Shown here: piece after piece, positions 43,175 to 53,661 of the stretch
Layout: every line of letters starts with the position of its first letter
How positions within the stretch are numbered: the first letter of the stretch is position 1
Assembly (NCBI GenBank): GCA_009801085.1
Contig: VNWV01000006.1
Location: forward strand, 1,116,001 to 1,180,000
From: Lasiodiplodia sp. COLG20
Lineage: Eukaryota > Ascomycota > Dothideomycetes > Botryosphaeriales > Botryosphaeriaceae
Direction of reading: 5' to 3'
DNA: 64,000 nt
The notes under the pieces: model-generated
The model's input: only the letters and a program-made list of their open reading frames with translations
What the model was told of the DNA's origin: nothing
Databases searched by the model: none
Made by a program: the position numbers and the translations under genes

Positions 43175-44843
43175 TCACAAATCTGCCATCATGTCCTCGT
43201 CCTGCTCGTATGCATCCCAGGACGTGTCCATCGTCTCGCCTAGTCCCTGCCCGCTATCGTCCTTCTGGCGCGCCTTCTTCTTAGCGAATTCTACGTACTC
43301 TTTGGTCAAGCTCAGCCTCTGCGTGGCCGCCTTGACATGTTCGGCTAGTTCATCGGTCCTCTTCGTCTGAGCAACGAGTTCCGAGAGCTGCTGCTGCCCC
43401 GTCTTGGTGCGTGGGCCGCTGGCCAGCTGCGAGTGGAACCGCAGAATCTGCTGGCCGTCTGCGCTCTGTTCGATCGTGGCATTCAAGAAGCCGTCATCGA
43501 CCATGGCCTTCAGGTACGCTTCGGCGGCGTCCGGGGCTTGACCGAGCCACTTAGCGACGGTCGACACGGGAGCTGCTGCGTATGTCTTTTGGAGATTTCT
43601 GACGTAGAGCTTTGCTTGGTGCTCCTGAACCTCCCTGATCAGACCGGAATTGCCATCCTCGTTCCAGATCTGCGCGCCGACGTCGATTTCAGCCTGGAGT
43701 CGAACGGGGTCACCGCCCTGGAAGATTTCGGCGATTGTGTCGTACGCCTTTGATGCCAACTTGATCGTCCTAATCGCGTGGCTGTTGGACGGCTTGAGAT
43801 TCTGAGACGGCTGCAGCGGAGTGTAAGTCAATTTCGATGCGCCGAGCTTGTGGTGGCCAAATACTTACAGCACCGTCAACCAGACATCCTACCAAGACCC
43901 ACTTCCTGTAAGCCTCCGCCATGAGGCCGCTCGCGACGTTTTGCGTGGGTGTGGTCAGGATGTACTCCAGGAGCAGCTGGGCCTGCTTGTACTGGCGCAA
44001 TGCCAAGTAGGTGTTTGCGCCGAGAAGGAAGTACTCGTGAACATCTGCTGCGGTGATCCTGTCTGAGAGACCGGAGCGTACGGTTATGTAGCCAGCGCTG
44101 GTGAAATGGTCTGCACATGGCAACGTAAATTCCGCACCCGCGATCGACTGGGAAGGGAAGCTACGGATGAACTGATCGAGAATGGGCAGAGCCTCGTAGA
44201 AGGCCCTAACCTCGTGGCAAAGACGGAGGTAGAGCAGGTGTACCGAGGTGAAGGTAGCCAGAGAAGGGTCCATACGGCTCAAGGCCGTGCGAATGGGTAC
44301 CAGGCCCACGGCCGGCTGCAGACAAGAGATCAGCATCAATTCCTCGGTGTCCCCAACGAGGTACAACATACTGTGTCCATCAAGCGTGTGATTAGGTCGA
44401 CGTACTCCACAGCCCTCCTCCAATCTGAACCGACGTAACGAATCTGTATGGGGTCGAAGACGTTGAGGTAGTTGATTAGCTTCAGCCAGAGCTCACCTCC
44501 CGGGCGGCACTCATCCGGCACATTCAGCGCGGAGCCAGCGGAGTCGAGCTTGGACTGGAACTGGTGGACGAGGACGTAGAGGTAGGGTATCGAATTGACT
44601 GCCGGGTTCATGATCTGCACCATCCCAGTCAGCGCGAAACATTGCCGCATGGTGCACTTTGACATCATCGCATACCTCTAGCAGGTTCTGGTCTCCAATC
44701 TGTCCCACCTGCCAGACGGCTTTGGATATGCGAGCGAGCTGGGCAATGAAGTGGCGGATGGAGTGGTCATATTCGGCGGGGGAGAGCTGCTCCAGTGCAG
44801 CCTGGTCCGGAGGGAAGCTGAAGATCACAGCGGCGTCCGCCAT
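43175..44843 (-). CDS. CSN3: COP9 signalosome subunit 3
   Basis: A PCI-domain subunit of the COP9 signalosome, which removes Nedd8 from cullins and so controls cullin-RING ubiquitin ligases and, in fungi, development. Four exons (44843-44676, 44614-44372, 44315-43869, 43810-43175) encode 497 residues, the usual range for fungal CSN3. Recognisable parts are PVNSIPYLYVLVHQ-like (here PAVNSIPYLYVLVHQFQSKL), the helical repeats LCHEVRAFYEALPILDQFIR and YFLLGANTYLALRQYKQAQL then LLEYILTTP, and a PCI/winged-helix end (APVSTVAKWLGQAPDAAEAY LKAMVDDGF). A charged tail follows (SWDAYEQDEDMMADL). The start ATG at 44843 gives MADAAVIFSFPPDQ. Confidence 0.9.
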
Positions 44844-45444
44844 GATGTCGTTAGGCGGAGGAGTGGTGGTGGTGGGGGTGGCGCGAGGATGCAGGCAGAG
44901 GCGGAATGGCGATGAGCGGAGCTCGCTGCGGCTAAGTGGGTTAGCTGTAGATACCGCGTGATCGAGCTGCCGTGGGCCGACGCAGTGAGCGCAGCTTCGG
45001 GAAAGGGTCGTTGCGCGGTCGAGCACGCGCTGCACGAGAAAGTCGGGTGAATGTGAGGTTGGGAGCTTGGTTGCCTGTAGCTCCCCCAGATTGCCGATGA
45101 TGCGGTCGGTGATTTGGTTCGCCGACACAGCACCGTAGCTTCCTAGGTAGGCATGCCCACGCGCTCGTGCAGATAAATCTCGCTGGAGCTTAATTTACCA
45201 GACTTTGTCAGAGACACTCTTATTCGTACTCTTTTAAACACACATCTGTCCGGGTATTCGCCTCCGCTGCCCACCGATCCAGCAGCACGAAACCAAACCC
45301 ATTTTTAGTACGCACTGATGAGCGCCCAGCACGTAGTGTAGATAGTTAAATGTGCATATACACAGTTTTTTGCGAGCTTAATGAATTCAGTTTTCCTACG
45401 GATAGGTGCATTTTCACCCGAGACACGGATCGCACCAATCCCGC
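44844..45444. other. Intergenic region between CSN3 and COQ9
   Basis: 601 bases containing the CSN3 promoter and the COQ9 3' UTR. No further gene is supported. The last 250 bases are AT-rich. Confidence 0.5.
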
Positions 45445-46254
45445 CTAGATACGCATCCCCTTGCTCCTCAGAACGTTCACCACAGAGTGCCCGGTGTAGT
45501 CGAGCCACTCCGAGAGAGCGCTGGTAGCCCCTCCAATCTTCCTCAGTTCCTCCAGCCTTGAGTCTAGAAACCGCTCGGTATCCTTAAAGTCCGTGGACTG
45601 GTCTTGGGTCATGAACACCTCCGACGCTGAATAGATTGCCGACAAGCTCGCGCGCTTGGTGTACCAGCTGCTGTCAACGCTGGTGTCGCCGGCGAGGAAC
45701 CAAATTTCGTCAGAAAGCTTTGCGAGCTCCTTGAGCGATTCTGGCACGTATGAGGGTTGGGCCATGATGGCAAGGGCCTGTGCAGATGATTAACGTCAAA
45801 AGCCGGCCCATGCGATAGGAACTCTTACCTCTTGCCAGCGGTGAACGATTGGAACATTTGCTCGAAGCCTCTCCAGCGTCAGTAATCTGACCCTCGCCCC
45901 GATCCCCAGCTGCTTGTCGCCATCGTTCGGAAACTGCACACTATCGCGGAGCGCGAGCCGTCGGGTGACCAGGTGGTACTGGATCAGGTCGAAGGATCCG
46001 CGCGGGAAGAGGTTTGTCGAAACGTCTAGATATCCAGCATCGCGAGCGCCGAGCTGCAGGGCGGTGTTGGTAAAGCCAGTTACCGGGACGTGTGAGAGCG
46101 CGGCGGAGAGAATTGCAGACTCTGCGGGCGGGTACGGCGCTGGTTGGGCGTGCTCGTACGAGTGGTAGCGGGACAGCTGGGTGGCATTGGGTCGTGAAGC
46201 CGACCTTGGTAGCTTGCGAAAAGCTGGCCGAATGGCGCGCGTTGTGGAAGCCAT
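45445..46254 (-). CDS. COQ9: Ubiquinone biosynthesis protein COQ9, mitochondrial
   Basis: A lipid-binding accessory factor of the coenzyme Q synthome on the matrix side of the inner membrane; it presents intermediates to COQ7 and COQ6. Two exons (46254-45829, 45777-45445) encode 252 residues. A basic presequence (MASTTRAIRPAFRKLPRSAS) precedes the TetR-like helical core: ILSAALSHVPVTGFTNTALQ then LGARDAGYLDVSTNLFPRG. The C-terminal part contains LAKLSDEIWFLAGDTSVDSS then WYTKRASLSAIYSASEVFMT, the family signature, and TERFLDSRLEELRKI. The exon junction HRWQE/ALAIMAQP is in phase. The Mtf2-like gene lies 176 bases upstream on the same strand. Confidence 0.95.
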
Positions 46255-46430
46255 GGTGTTGAAGCGGCGGTCCGGCTTCCACCGATTTGCGCGGACGTTA
46301 ATCCGCAGCCGCGGAGCTCTGCAAATGGTCTGATGGCACGTCCACCAACATCCTGTATACGAAACTGCTTGATCGTGCTTGGAAAATTCTTGCAAATTGC
46401 GTCCTAATCTAGTTCTGAGCGCATCCTTAA

Positions 46431-47639
46431 CTACAACTGCAACTCGCGCTCCTTGGCCTGACGTATCGCCTCGGCCTCCATCCGTAGTCTTATTGCATCT
46501 CTCCACCGTTGCAACCTCTTGATGCCGCGCTTAAAGCGGTCCATCTCTAATACCGCACTTGCGCCATCTCCAAGACGCCGCGACCGCGCATCCAAGGCGT
46601 TCCTTTTGATGGAATCCAGGAGATCGAGCGTATTTGCATCGAAGTCGATTCCCCCATTCTCCATTTCTTGCAGTAAGTCATCGAGACCTTGAAAGTCGGA
46701 ATACGTAAGCCATGTCATGGCGAGCAATTCATTGTAGAGCTCTGTACTCGCACCCAGGGCGTAAGACCCTCTGCCTAGGTTTTTGATCGCGGGAAGTAGA
46801 GCGAGCCCCAGAATAGATCCTGGAAAGTCGACGCGGAGTTGACGCATTGCGACGAGCATGAGAGACGGGTAGTTGGGTCCGATGATCTCCAACTCGGACG
46901 AAGGGTCCGCTTTTCCCTGGGACTCCGTTTGTTCATCTCGCTCCGTCTCCTCGCTCTGGTCGCGAGGAAGTCGCGGGGCATCCAAGTCCAGGCGCCGGAT
47001 GACAGAGAGGACCTCCGTTTCCAAAACATTCCACAGTTCAACATCACTCTTCGCCGCTTTCATCAGTTGTTCGATGCGTTCAAATTGCTCCCTCCTCTGC
47101 GCCTTCCTGAGCAGCGTGTCTTCCTCTTCGTGGTGGATGGCCCTTTTTTTCATGAGCTCTCGCCGTGCCAGAGGAGTCATGCCAGACGAGGATACGGGGC
47201 TAGTGCCGCCTGGTTCCATACCAGCTATAGCTTGATCAAGGATGGATTCCAAAGTATGATCGGTCAAGTCGTCATTGACGTCGCCTTTCCCTTCTCCATT
47301 GACGGGTTTCGTCGCATTGTATTTTTTGAAGAGGTTTTCAAAGGTTCGTCGCTCTCTCTCCGTAATCGTCGCGTTACGCTGCTGGTGGAAAGACTCTTCT
47401 TGCTCCGATTCAAAGGGAACATCGCTCGCGTATCCGGCGTCGGCACGTTCGTCGCCACGGGAAGGATTCCGCCGACTGGCAATTTCGCTGGCGACATTGA
47501 GGCACCTGATCTGGGTATCTGTTCGAGCGAACGACCGGCGCGGACCGCGGCCCAGTATGGTCCTCGTCTGGTACAAAAAAGGTAGTAGGGTTGTATTCAG
47601 CGGGAGCAGCGTTCGCTGCGCTACGCTCGAAGGTGTCAT
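46431..47639 (-). CDS. Mtf2-like mitochondrial protein
   Basis: Yeast Mtf2 (Nam1) couples mitochondrial transcription to RNA processing and translation; the C-terminal domain is shared by fungal relatives. Single exon of 402 codons from ATG 47639. The N-terminus (MTPSSVAQRTLLPLNTTLLP) is a plausible presequence. An in-frame upstream ATG at 47756 would add 39 mainly hydrophobic residues and is less likely. Residues 80-270 are charged and helical. The domain (about 280-360) shows YPSLMLVAMRQLRVDFPGSI, LLPAIKNLGRGSYALGASTE then LYNELLAMTWLTYSDFQGLD and EEMENGGIDFD-like text, as in family members. The tail is basic and helical. It shares a divergent promoter with CMR1. Confidence 0.85.
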   Translation of the reverse strand: MTPSSVAQRTLLPLNTTLLPFLYQTRTILGRGPRRSFARTDTQIRCLNVASEIASRRNPSRGDERADAGYASDVPFESEQEESFHQQRNATITERERRTFENLFKKYNATKPVNGEGKGDVNDDLTDHTLESILDQAIAGMEPGGTSPVSSSGMTPLARRELMKKRAIHHEEEDTLLRKAQRREQFERIEQLMKAAKSDVELWNVLETEVLSVIRRLDLDAPRLPRDQSEETERDEQTESQGKADPSSELEIIGPNYPSLMLVAMRQLRVDFPGSILGLALLPAIKNLGRGSYALGASTELYNELLAMTWLTYSDFQGLDDLLQEMENGGIDFDANTLDLLDSIKRNALDARSRRLGDGASAVLEMDRFKRGIKRLQRWRDAIRLRMEAEAIRQAKERELQL

Positions 47640-47919
47640 GGCGGGTTGCGGAATTGGTAGGGAAAAAAAATAAGAAAAAAGCTTGAACTTGGAAGGACTG
47701 ATGGCGGCGACGAGGGTAATGCTCCGCGGTAATTCCGAGCAAAATCGCGCGAGCACGCGACGACGCGTTTAGGCGCCACCCGTCGATGACTTCACCGTCG
47801 CGCTCGCGTTCTCTCGTCGCAAGCACCACCACGCGCCGTGAATACCTCCCTGCAGCTGCTGAACTCGATCCGATCCAATCGCTTACGCTGCAACACCAAT
47901 TAGTCTCTCGCGTATCGCC
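47640..47919. promoter_or_regulatory. 280-base divergent promoter, Mtf2-like / CMR1
   Basis: The two start codons are 280 bases apart and point away from each other, so this compact region must serve both genes. It has no TATA box, as is common for housekeeping genes; a pyrimidine-rich stretch lies near CMR1. Confidence 0.5.
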
Positions 47920-49626
47920 ATGGCTCGCGGCGCGAAGCCCCAGCTGAGCGAGTATGAGCTCAAACGCCAGGAGCAAATCGCGAAAAATCAAGCCCTTTTA
48001 AGGTCGCTTCAACTGGATGCCCAACAGGCAGGCCTTGCGCCTGCGGCATCGAAGGCGCGCTCCTCGACGCCGGCCAAGAAAGAGAAGAAAAAGCCGGCTG
48101 TGAAGAAGGAAAAAGAAGAGGTTGTGCCGCGGTGAGCAAAGACCCGGGAAATGGCCCCGCAGCCGCTGATCGAGGCGCAGGAGAACATCCTCTCGCTTGC
48201 GAGGGATCGTTGCGGATAGCGAGGTTGCTAAACGAAAGGCTGAAGAAGAACATGTGGCACTGCAAGAGGCCGAGAGAGCGAAACGCCAGCGCGTCAGCGA
48301 TGATTTAAATCTCAGCGACGTCGTGGTGGCCGGTCAGCATTGGAATCAGAGTGGAAATTTCCTGAGAGGCGTCGGCCCTGCCATGCCGTACGAAAGAACT
48401 TTCACCGCCGAAAACGTAAAGAAAACGACAGACAAGGAGCTACGGGCTCTGCGCGAGAAGATTAGCGGACTTCAGCTATGGGAGGGATTCGAACCGAATC
48501 GTAAGCCTTGCTCCCAGCCTATTCATCGAGTGCGCTGACGGACCCTCAGAGATTAAACTCACGCCTGAGCGCATATACGCCATGGGATTCCACCCGACCG
48601 TCGACAAGGCTTTGATATTTGCTGGAGACAAGATGGGAAACCTCGGGTTGTTTGACGGATCTCAAAGCGTGCCGGACATCAAGGCTGAAGATGACGAGGA
48701 AGACGACGACGCGGAGCCTGCGGTAACGACATTCAAGATACACACTCGAACGATATCTGCCTTTCAATTCAGCGCTACGGATGCGCACGCGCTATTCTCA
48801 GCATCATACGACTCGTCTGTTCGGAAGCTCGACTTAAACAAAGGAATGGCGGTGGAAATCTACGCGCCGGCAGACAAGTCCGAGGACGCGCCACTTTCTG
48901 GAGTCGACGTTGGAACAGCCAATATGGTGTATTTTTCCACTCTTGACGGCAGTTTTGGTATGCACGATATCCGCGCTCCTTCGGATAAGACCCAGATATT
49001 CCAGCTGTCGGAAAAGAAAATTGGCGGGTTCAGCATGCATCCTATCCACAAGCACCTCTTTGCAACAGCGTCTCTGGATCGCACGATGAAGGTGTGGGAC
49101 TTGCGCAAAATCACCGGCAAGGGCGATGCTCGAGCGCCAACACTCCTCGGAGAACACGAAAGCAGGCTGTCCGTGTCGCACGCCGCGTTCAATTCTGCCG
49201 GCCATGTCGCTACCGCTTCATACGACGACACGGTCAAAATCTACGACTTCACCGATTGCGGTGACTGGAAGGCCGGCGCACGGCTGAGCGACGAGGCGAT
49301 GGAGCCCGCAACAACCATCCCTCATAACAACCAAACTGGTAGATGGGTGACAATGTGAGTCGAACACCGGCCTGGTACTGGGCTTGTGTAAGCTAACGCG
49401 GTCTAGATTACGAGCCCAATGGCAGCAGATGCCGCAAGATGGCGTGCAGCGCTTCTGCATTGGAAACATGAACCGGTTCGTGGATGTGTATACCAGCAAA
49501 GGAGAGCAGCTCGCGCAGCTAGGGGGCGATGGAATCACAGCAGTCCCTGCCGTGGCACAATTCCATCCCAGCATGGACTGGATCGCAGCCGGTACAGCCA
49601 GCGGTAAACTGTGTTTCTGGCAGTAA
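47920..49626 (+). CDS. CMR1: DNA damage-binding WD40 protein CMR1 (WDR76 homologue)
   Basis: CMR1 binds UV-damaged DNA and gathers in intranuclear quality-control foci under replication stress. Four exons (47920-48131, 48181-48500, 48550-49354, 49407-49626) encode 518 residues. The N-terminus is charged ([20 protein letters not shown]) with a Lys-rich stretch, and the [10 protein letters not shown] motif typical of the family is made only by splicing. Then come [20 protein letters not shown] and the seven-bladed WD40 region: [74 protein letters not shown]. The final blade is [20 protein letters not shown] with terminal KLCFWQ. It is divergent from the Mtf2-like gene. Confidence 0.95.
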
Positions 49627-51697
49627 GCCTGCCCGCTTCCTGACGATGAGACTTTGGGCGCGAAGAAGCTTTCTGATGTCTAAACCTGGCGAAGTACATA
49701 TATGCACCTACCCGCGTGCAAGTTTTTGAGAAAGACAGTAATGCATGTGCAACGTTGCATCCTTCACTTGTGCTGAGTTTTGGACCTTGGAACTGCTGCG
49801 ACAACTGCTGACTCTGCGCTTTATTGCATCGACTAAACTGGGACCTAGCACTTTGTCACAGGCCACGATTCTTTCATGTCCTTCCTCGTATTCCATAGTC
49901 AGGCCAACTAGGTGGGGTTAGCTTCCTCTTCCGCTTCTGACTATCTTGTCTTACCTGATTCTTATCAATAGTTCCCGCTAGAGGCGTATCGATGCCGGCT
50001 TCGGAGGTTCCATGTGCGTTTCACGGGAACTCTGCATTGACCTGTCTGCTCGATGTGTACAGAGGGGTGCTGCCGAAGGCCAGCGCCTAGGTCGCAGTGC
50101 CCCGGGACAAGGCGTAACCATGCCTCAAAACCTTTCTTTTGAAAAAAAAAAAAAAAAGAGAGAGAAAGTGGACAGTTAAGATATCGTGCGAATGCAAATG
50201 TAAAATCACGTTCAAGTATCCCTCGGCTGCTATAACCCTCTGTAGCTTCGAAGACTCCGTAAATTCTAGTTTCAGAACGGCATCAACATGCATGTCACGG
50301 CAAAAGACAGCCCTATGCGCACCGGGGATTCAACGGGGCCTCTTCCGTTTACGAGGTCGAGTTCGGATGTGGAAAAGCTCACTGCACCCCCCAGTCAGCT
50401 CGCTTCTTGGTGCGCACCAACGAGCCACTTTGTGCTGATCGTCTCGACTCCACAGGCATCGCTCGATGCTCGTAAAGCCTGTGTCATGTTCCAAGGTGGC
50501 AGGGCCTCGCCTCTGAATCTTGTAGCTTTGTTTGATCAGAGGCACGAGACGGAGCGGTGCCAACGAGCATGTCGAGGTGTGAGACTAATAGTTGATGTCA
50601 AGGATTATATGTTACCGATATCACGATGTTCAGATCCGCTGTCTCAAGGTAATTGTTCCGACTTCTCCGCAAAACCGGCACCTAAGACTCATGGGGCAGC
50701 TCCTGCGAGAAAATTACGTCTTTGGATGATCGACATGCACCACATCGAAGAAGCGCTTTATCACATGTTCTCGACGTTCGGGTGTTTCATGGCCGGTCGA
50801 CGCCCCTAAAAATAGAAGCACGATGTGACGAGACGACAATCGTGTACAGATGGGAAATGGTCGGAGCTGGCAATTTGTCGGGCGCAGGCTGGGACGATCA
50901 GCTTCAGCCTCATGATCGGCGGTTTCGTCCGGCCGCGCCGGACGAGAGAATGGCGCAGCGGTGGCGTTCACAGATAGAGAGCAGCTTTCGTGCGAGAGAA
51001 AACGTCTGGAAACATGGATGGCGCGCTTTGGCCACCGCCTGTGGAGGTCAACAAGAGCACCTATGCGCTGTCCTTTCTCCTCGGGGCTCCCGGCCGATGG
51101 CGACTCGCGTTCAGCCGCACAGTCCTGAAAGAGCGGGTGTGGTTGCGAAGACGGGTTGAGAAAAAAAATAATAGTAGGGCCGGGTATTTTTGGCTGCGCC
51201 TCCTCGATGAGCTTAACGCAGCCTATCGGCCGCCACACCCGTCACACTCGCCTCGACTGTGGCCCTGCATGCCAGTGTCGCAGACCCTTGCCGCCCTCAA
51301 TGTGCTACGCACCAGTCTGGCGTGGGCCCGAGCCGTCGCAGCAGCGAACAGGGCAATGCTCAACGGCGCGATACGAGATAGGTGCTCGCTGAGCCGTCGA
51401 CGTGCATCGAATTGGGCGGAAGCGGCGGCGAGCGAATGACGTCGGTTTAAGGAGCCCGACAGCGCCGGCTGCTTTGCCGAGTCAGGCGTAGGGCGCACTA
51501 TCGGTGTGGAGGTTGCAGTGCCATCACGCCTCACAGAGCACCAATACGAGCTACCGCAGATGCTCGGACGCCGAGCGGTGGCCCTCCCGTGCGTCATGGC
51601 CACCCCTTAGGCTGTGCAGCACCACAGATAAAAGGACAGAACCTCTGCCGTCGAGAAACCAAACAACAAACGAAACAAAACACTCGTTCAATTCACA
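49627..51697. other. Intergenic region without convincing genes
   Basis: 2.07 kb. It contains an A15-GA microsatellite at about 50140-50166, closely resembling the one near 850-880. Plus-strand frames at 50288-50809 (173 codons) and 50990-51439 (149 codons) have ATG starts but no recognisable motif or splicing logic. The last 150 bases form the promoter and leader of the secreted protein at 51698, with a weak TATA-like GATAAAAGG at about 51627. Confidence 0.5.
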
Positions 51698-52293
51698 ATG
51701 AAGACCTTCGCTGTTGCCGCCACCCTCCTCGCCGCCGCCCCGGCTGCTCTTGGCCAGTTCGTCGGCCTGGCCGCTCGCTCTGCCTCTCCCATCCACTTTG
51801 GCAGCATCAACGCTGCCGGCGGCAAGTTCTGGATCGGCAAGGAAACCTCTTCCTACTGCCCCTCGTCCGTCGTTGCCGACTGCGAGACCGCCTACCCCGG
51901 CAACGTCACCGTCTTCGCTGGCGGCGACAACACTCTGGGCCTGAACACGGCCGTTCCCGGCGGCCAGCAGGGTAAGTTCCCGACAGCAGCAACATAGAGA
52001 ACTCGATGCTAACGCGGCGAGCAGTCTACATCGCCCCCGACGGTTCCCTGTCCTTCACCCAGGCGCACTCTGCCTACACTCCTGAGGGCTCCGTCACCAC
52101 CGGCTTCACCCTGTCGTCCAGCTCTGGCCTGGGCTACCTCGGCTGGACCAACGGCTTCACTGCCTGCGCTTCTCCCAACGGCACCTTCCCCTACCAGATC
52201 TTCGGCGGTGGCTTCAACCAGACCAACTGCCTCGGCTTCAACTTCCTGGCCTCCAACTACACCGGCGGCACCAACGCTTGGCAGTACGCTTAA
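51698..52293 (+). CDS. Small secreted protein, fungal IgE-binding-protein-like
   Basis: A likely secreted or wall-associated protein; the biochemical role of this group is unclear, and some homologues were described as IgE-binding. Two exons (51698-51971, 52025-52293) encode 180 residues. Residues 1-19 are a clear signal peptide (MKTFAVAATLLAAAPAALG). The mature protein starts QFVGLAARSASPIHFGSINA. It has conserved-looking GGKFWIGKETSSYCPSSVVA, VPGGQQVYIAPDGSLSFTQA and CLGFNFLASNYTGGTNAWQY, with four cysteines apart from the signal peptide. There are N-glycosylation sequons at NVT, NGT, NQT and NYT. Codon use is strongly C-ending, suggesting high expression. The family call rests on overall pattern memory, so moderate confidence. 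Confidence 0.75.
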
Positions 52294-52436
52294 GCCTAAA
52301 GGCCTGTAAAAAAAAAAAAAAGTAAGCGGACTTGTACGCATTGAGCGGCATGGGATGAAAACAGGGCAAACCATTTACGATTCAAGGAAATACCATACCC
52401 TTCTTGGGTAACGGAGGAAACTTTTACGAGTTATTT

Positions 52437-52945
52437 TTAATTGTCCATAGCTGTAATTAAAGCGTTTCGAATTGACTCGATGTGCTCCTCTGGACTGCGA
52501 TTCTTGGCCAGGTTGTGAACCATGACGGTCTTCTCGCGCGACTTCATGCCCTTTGCAATCTCCACGTCGGACTTGGGGACTTTGAGGATCTGGGCGATGT
52601 CAGTGGCTGGAAAAATGATTTGAGGGGTTGCTGTGCAACGTGAAGTGATGGATCGAGGCATTCATCCGGCGCACCCTCAAGACGCACGCGTGCATCGGCG
52701 TTTCGTCCGCCGTGCGGATGAATTTGAAAGGGACGCACCTCGGCGATCAGCTTCTGTACCGCCTTGTTCGCTTCGCCTTCTTTCGCCTGCGCCGACACGC
52801 ACAGCTCGACGCCATCATCGCTGACGCTGTTGACGCCCTCGCGCTTGGCCGACGCGCCCGGCTTGACGTGGCAGGCAAGAGAGATGGAGCCGGCCGACGT
52901 TGCCTTGCTGCCTTTGGAGGCGATGAAGCGGATTGCGGTGCTCAT
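52437..52945 (-). CDS. DUF167 (YggU/C15orf40) family protein
   Basis: A small conserved protein of unknown function found from bacteria to humans. Two exons (52945-52739, 52589-52437) encode 119 residues. Domain features: [40 protein letters not shown] then VQKLIAE, continuing after the intron as [20 protein letters not shown] then TVMV. The acceptor was chosen as CCCAG at 52590-52592, because it restores the conserved [13 protein letters not shown] junction. The nearer TTCCAG acceptor breaks phase. The intron is 149 bases, longer than most here. An in-frame upstream ATG at 53014 is possible but adds a low-quality extension. Confidence 0.88.
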
Positions 52946-53074
52946 TGTCGAGGGGGAAGATTGGTTGAGGCGGAGAGGGAGATGGCGTGAGGGTGTGCAC
53001 CGCCCGCTCGGCAAAACAACCCCCCGCAGCTCCAGGGCTCCCTATCGCCTCAGAGCATTTCACCACAGACGAAG

Positions 53075-53218
53075 GCTAGCTCATGTCATGGGTTATTGAA
53101 GCTATGTAAATGTAACATTCACATCCGGACGATAGCTTCGATTTTTTCTTTTTCTTTCTAAAAAAGAGAGCCAAAATATAGTCTCTTGATCTAGGTTCCT
53201 AATTGTTCTTCGCCCCAA
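53075..53218. mobile_element. Palindromic MITE with internal deletion
   Basis: The left arm is GGCTAGCTCATGTCATGGGT followed by TATTGAAGCTA, then a shortened spacer and CATCCGGACGATAGCTTC. The left GTCCGGACG half-site is deleted. The right arm continues as AT-rich DNA and may have received the next copy. Confidence 0.55.
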
Positions 53219-53226
53219 CTCTTCCT

Positions 53227-53350
53227 TAGAAAAATTAACATGTCATGGGTAGTTGAAGCTATCGTCCGGACGGGAATGTTAAGTTAAAAATTCTACATAC
53301 ACGTCCGGACGATAGCTTCAACTACCCGCGTATGTTAATTATTCTTCGCC
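53227..53350. mobile_element. Palindromic MITE core, probably nested in another copy
   Basis: The arms are CTTAGAAAAATTAACATGTC...GAAGCTATCGTCCGGACG and its inverted partner ending TATGTTAATTATTC. Both flanks read TTCTTCGCCCC (53207-53217 and 53343-53353), which matches the right-arm sequence of longer copies. It therefore appears inserted into, or recombined within, an older element. Confidence 0.6.
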
Positions 53351-53661
53351 CCGGCTTTCGGCTGCGATACCCTCTGGATTAACCTTCTCACGTCAGACCG
53401 CATGACGTCAAGCTCCGTGCTTCTGGCCAGACCACGGGCTCCCCCCCGCAATGTTCCAGACCTCGCTGACCGTGCCGACAAACTTCGTCATAACAAACCA
53501 ACACGATACGGGCTGGGAGACCCAAATGGCGGTCAGAAGCATCAAATCCTTAGCGACTGGTTCGGTATTGGGGGCGATGTTCGATTATTTGACTGCACGC
53601 ATGGCCGCTCCGCTCACCGTTCCAAGGATCCATCCCCAATAATTTTGATACTCCTTTCCAG

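Larger units (their letters stand above)
52946..53661. other. Intergenic region with two MITE copies
   Basis: 716 bases. It holds one internally deleted and one nearly intact palindromic element (about 53075-53350). From about 53402 the HET gene leader begins; a frame from 53402 has no recognisable motif. Confidence 0.55.

Noticed and set aside
48480..48500. GATTCGAACC resembling a tRNA T-loop
   Set aside because: It lies in the coding sequence of CMR1 (EGFEPN) and no cloverleaf surrounds it.
50288..51439. Two plus-strand ATG frames of 173 and 149 codons
   Set aside because: No domain, signal peptide or splice structure; amino acid content looks random. Transcript evidence would be needed.
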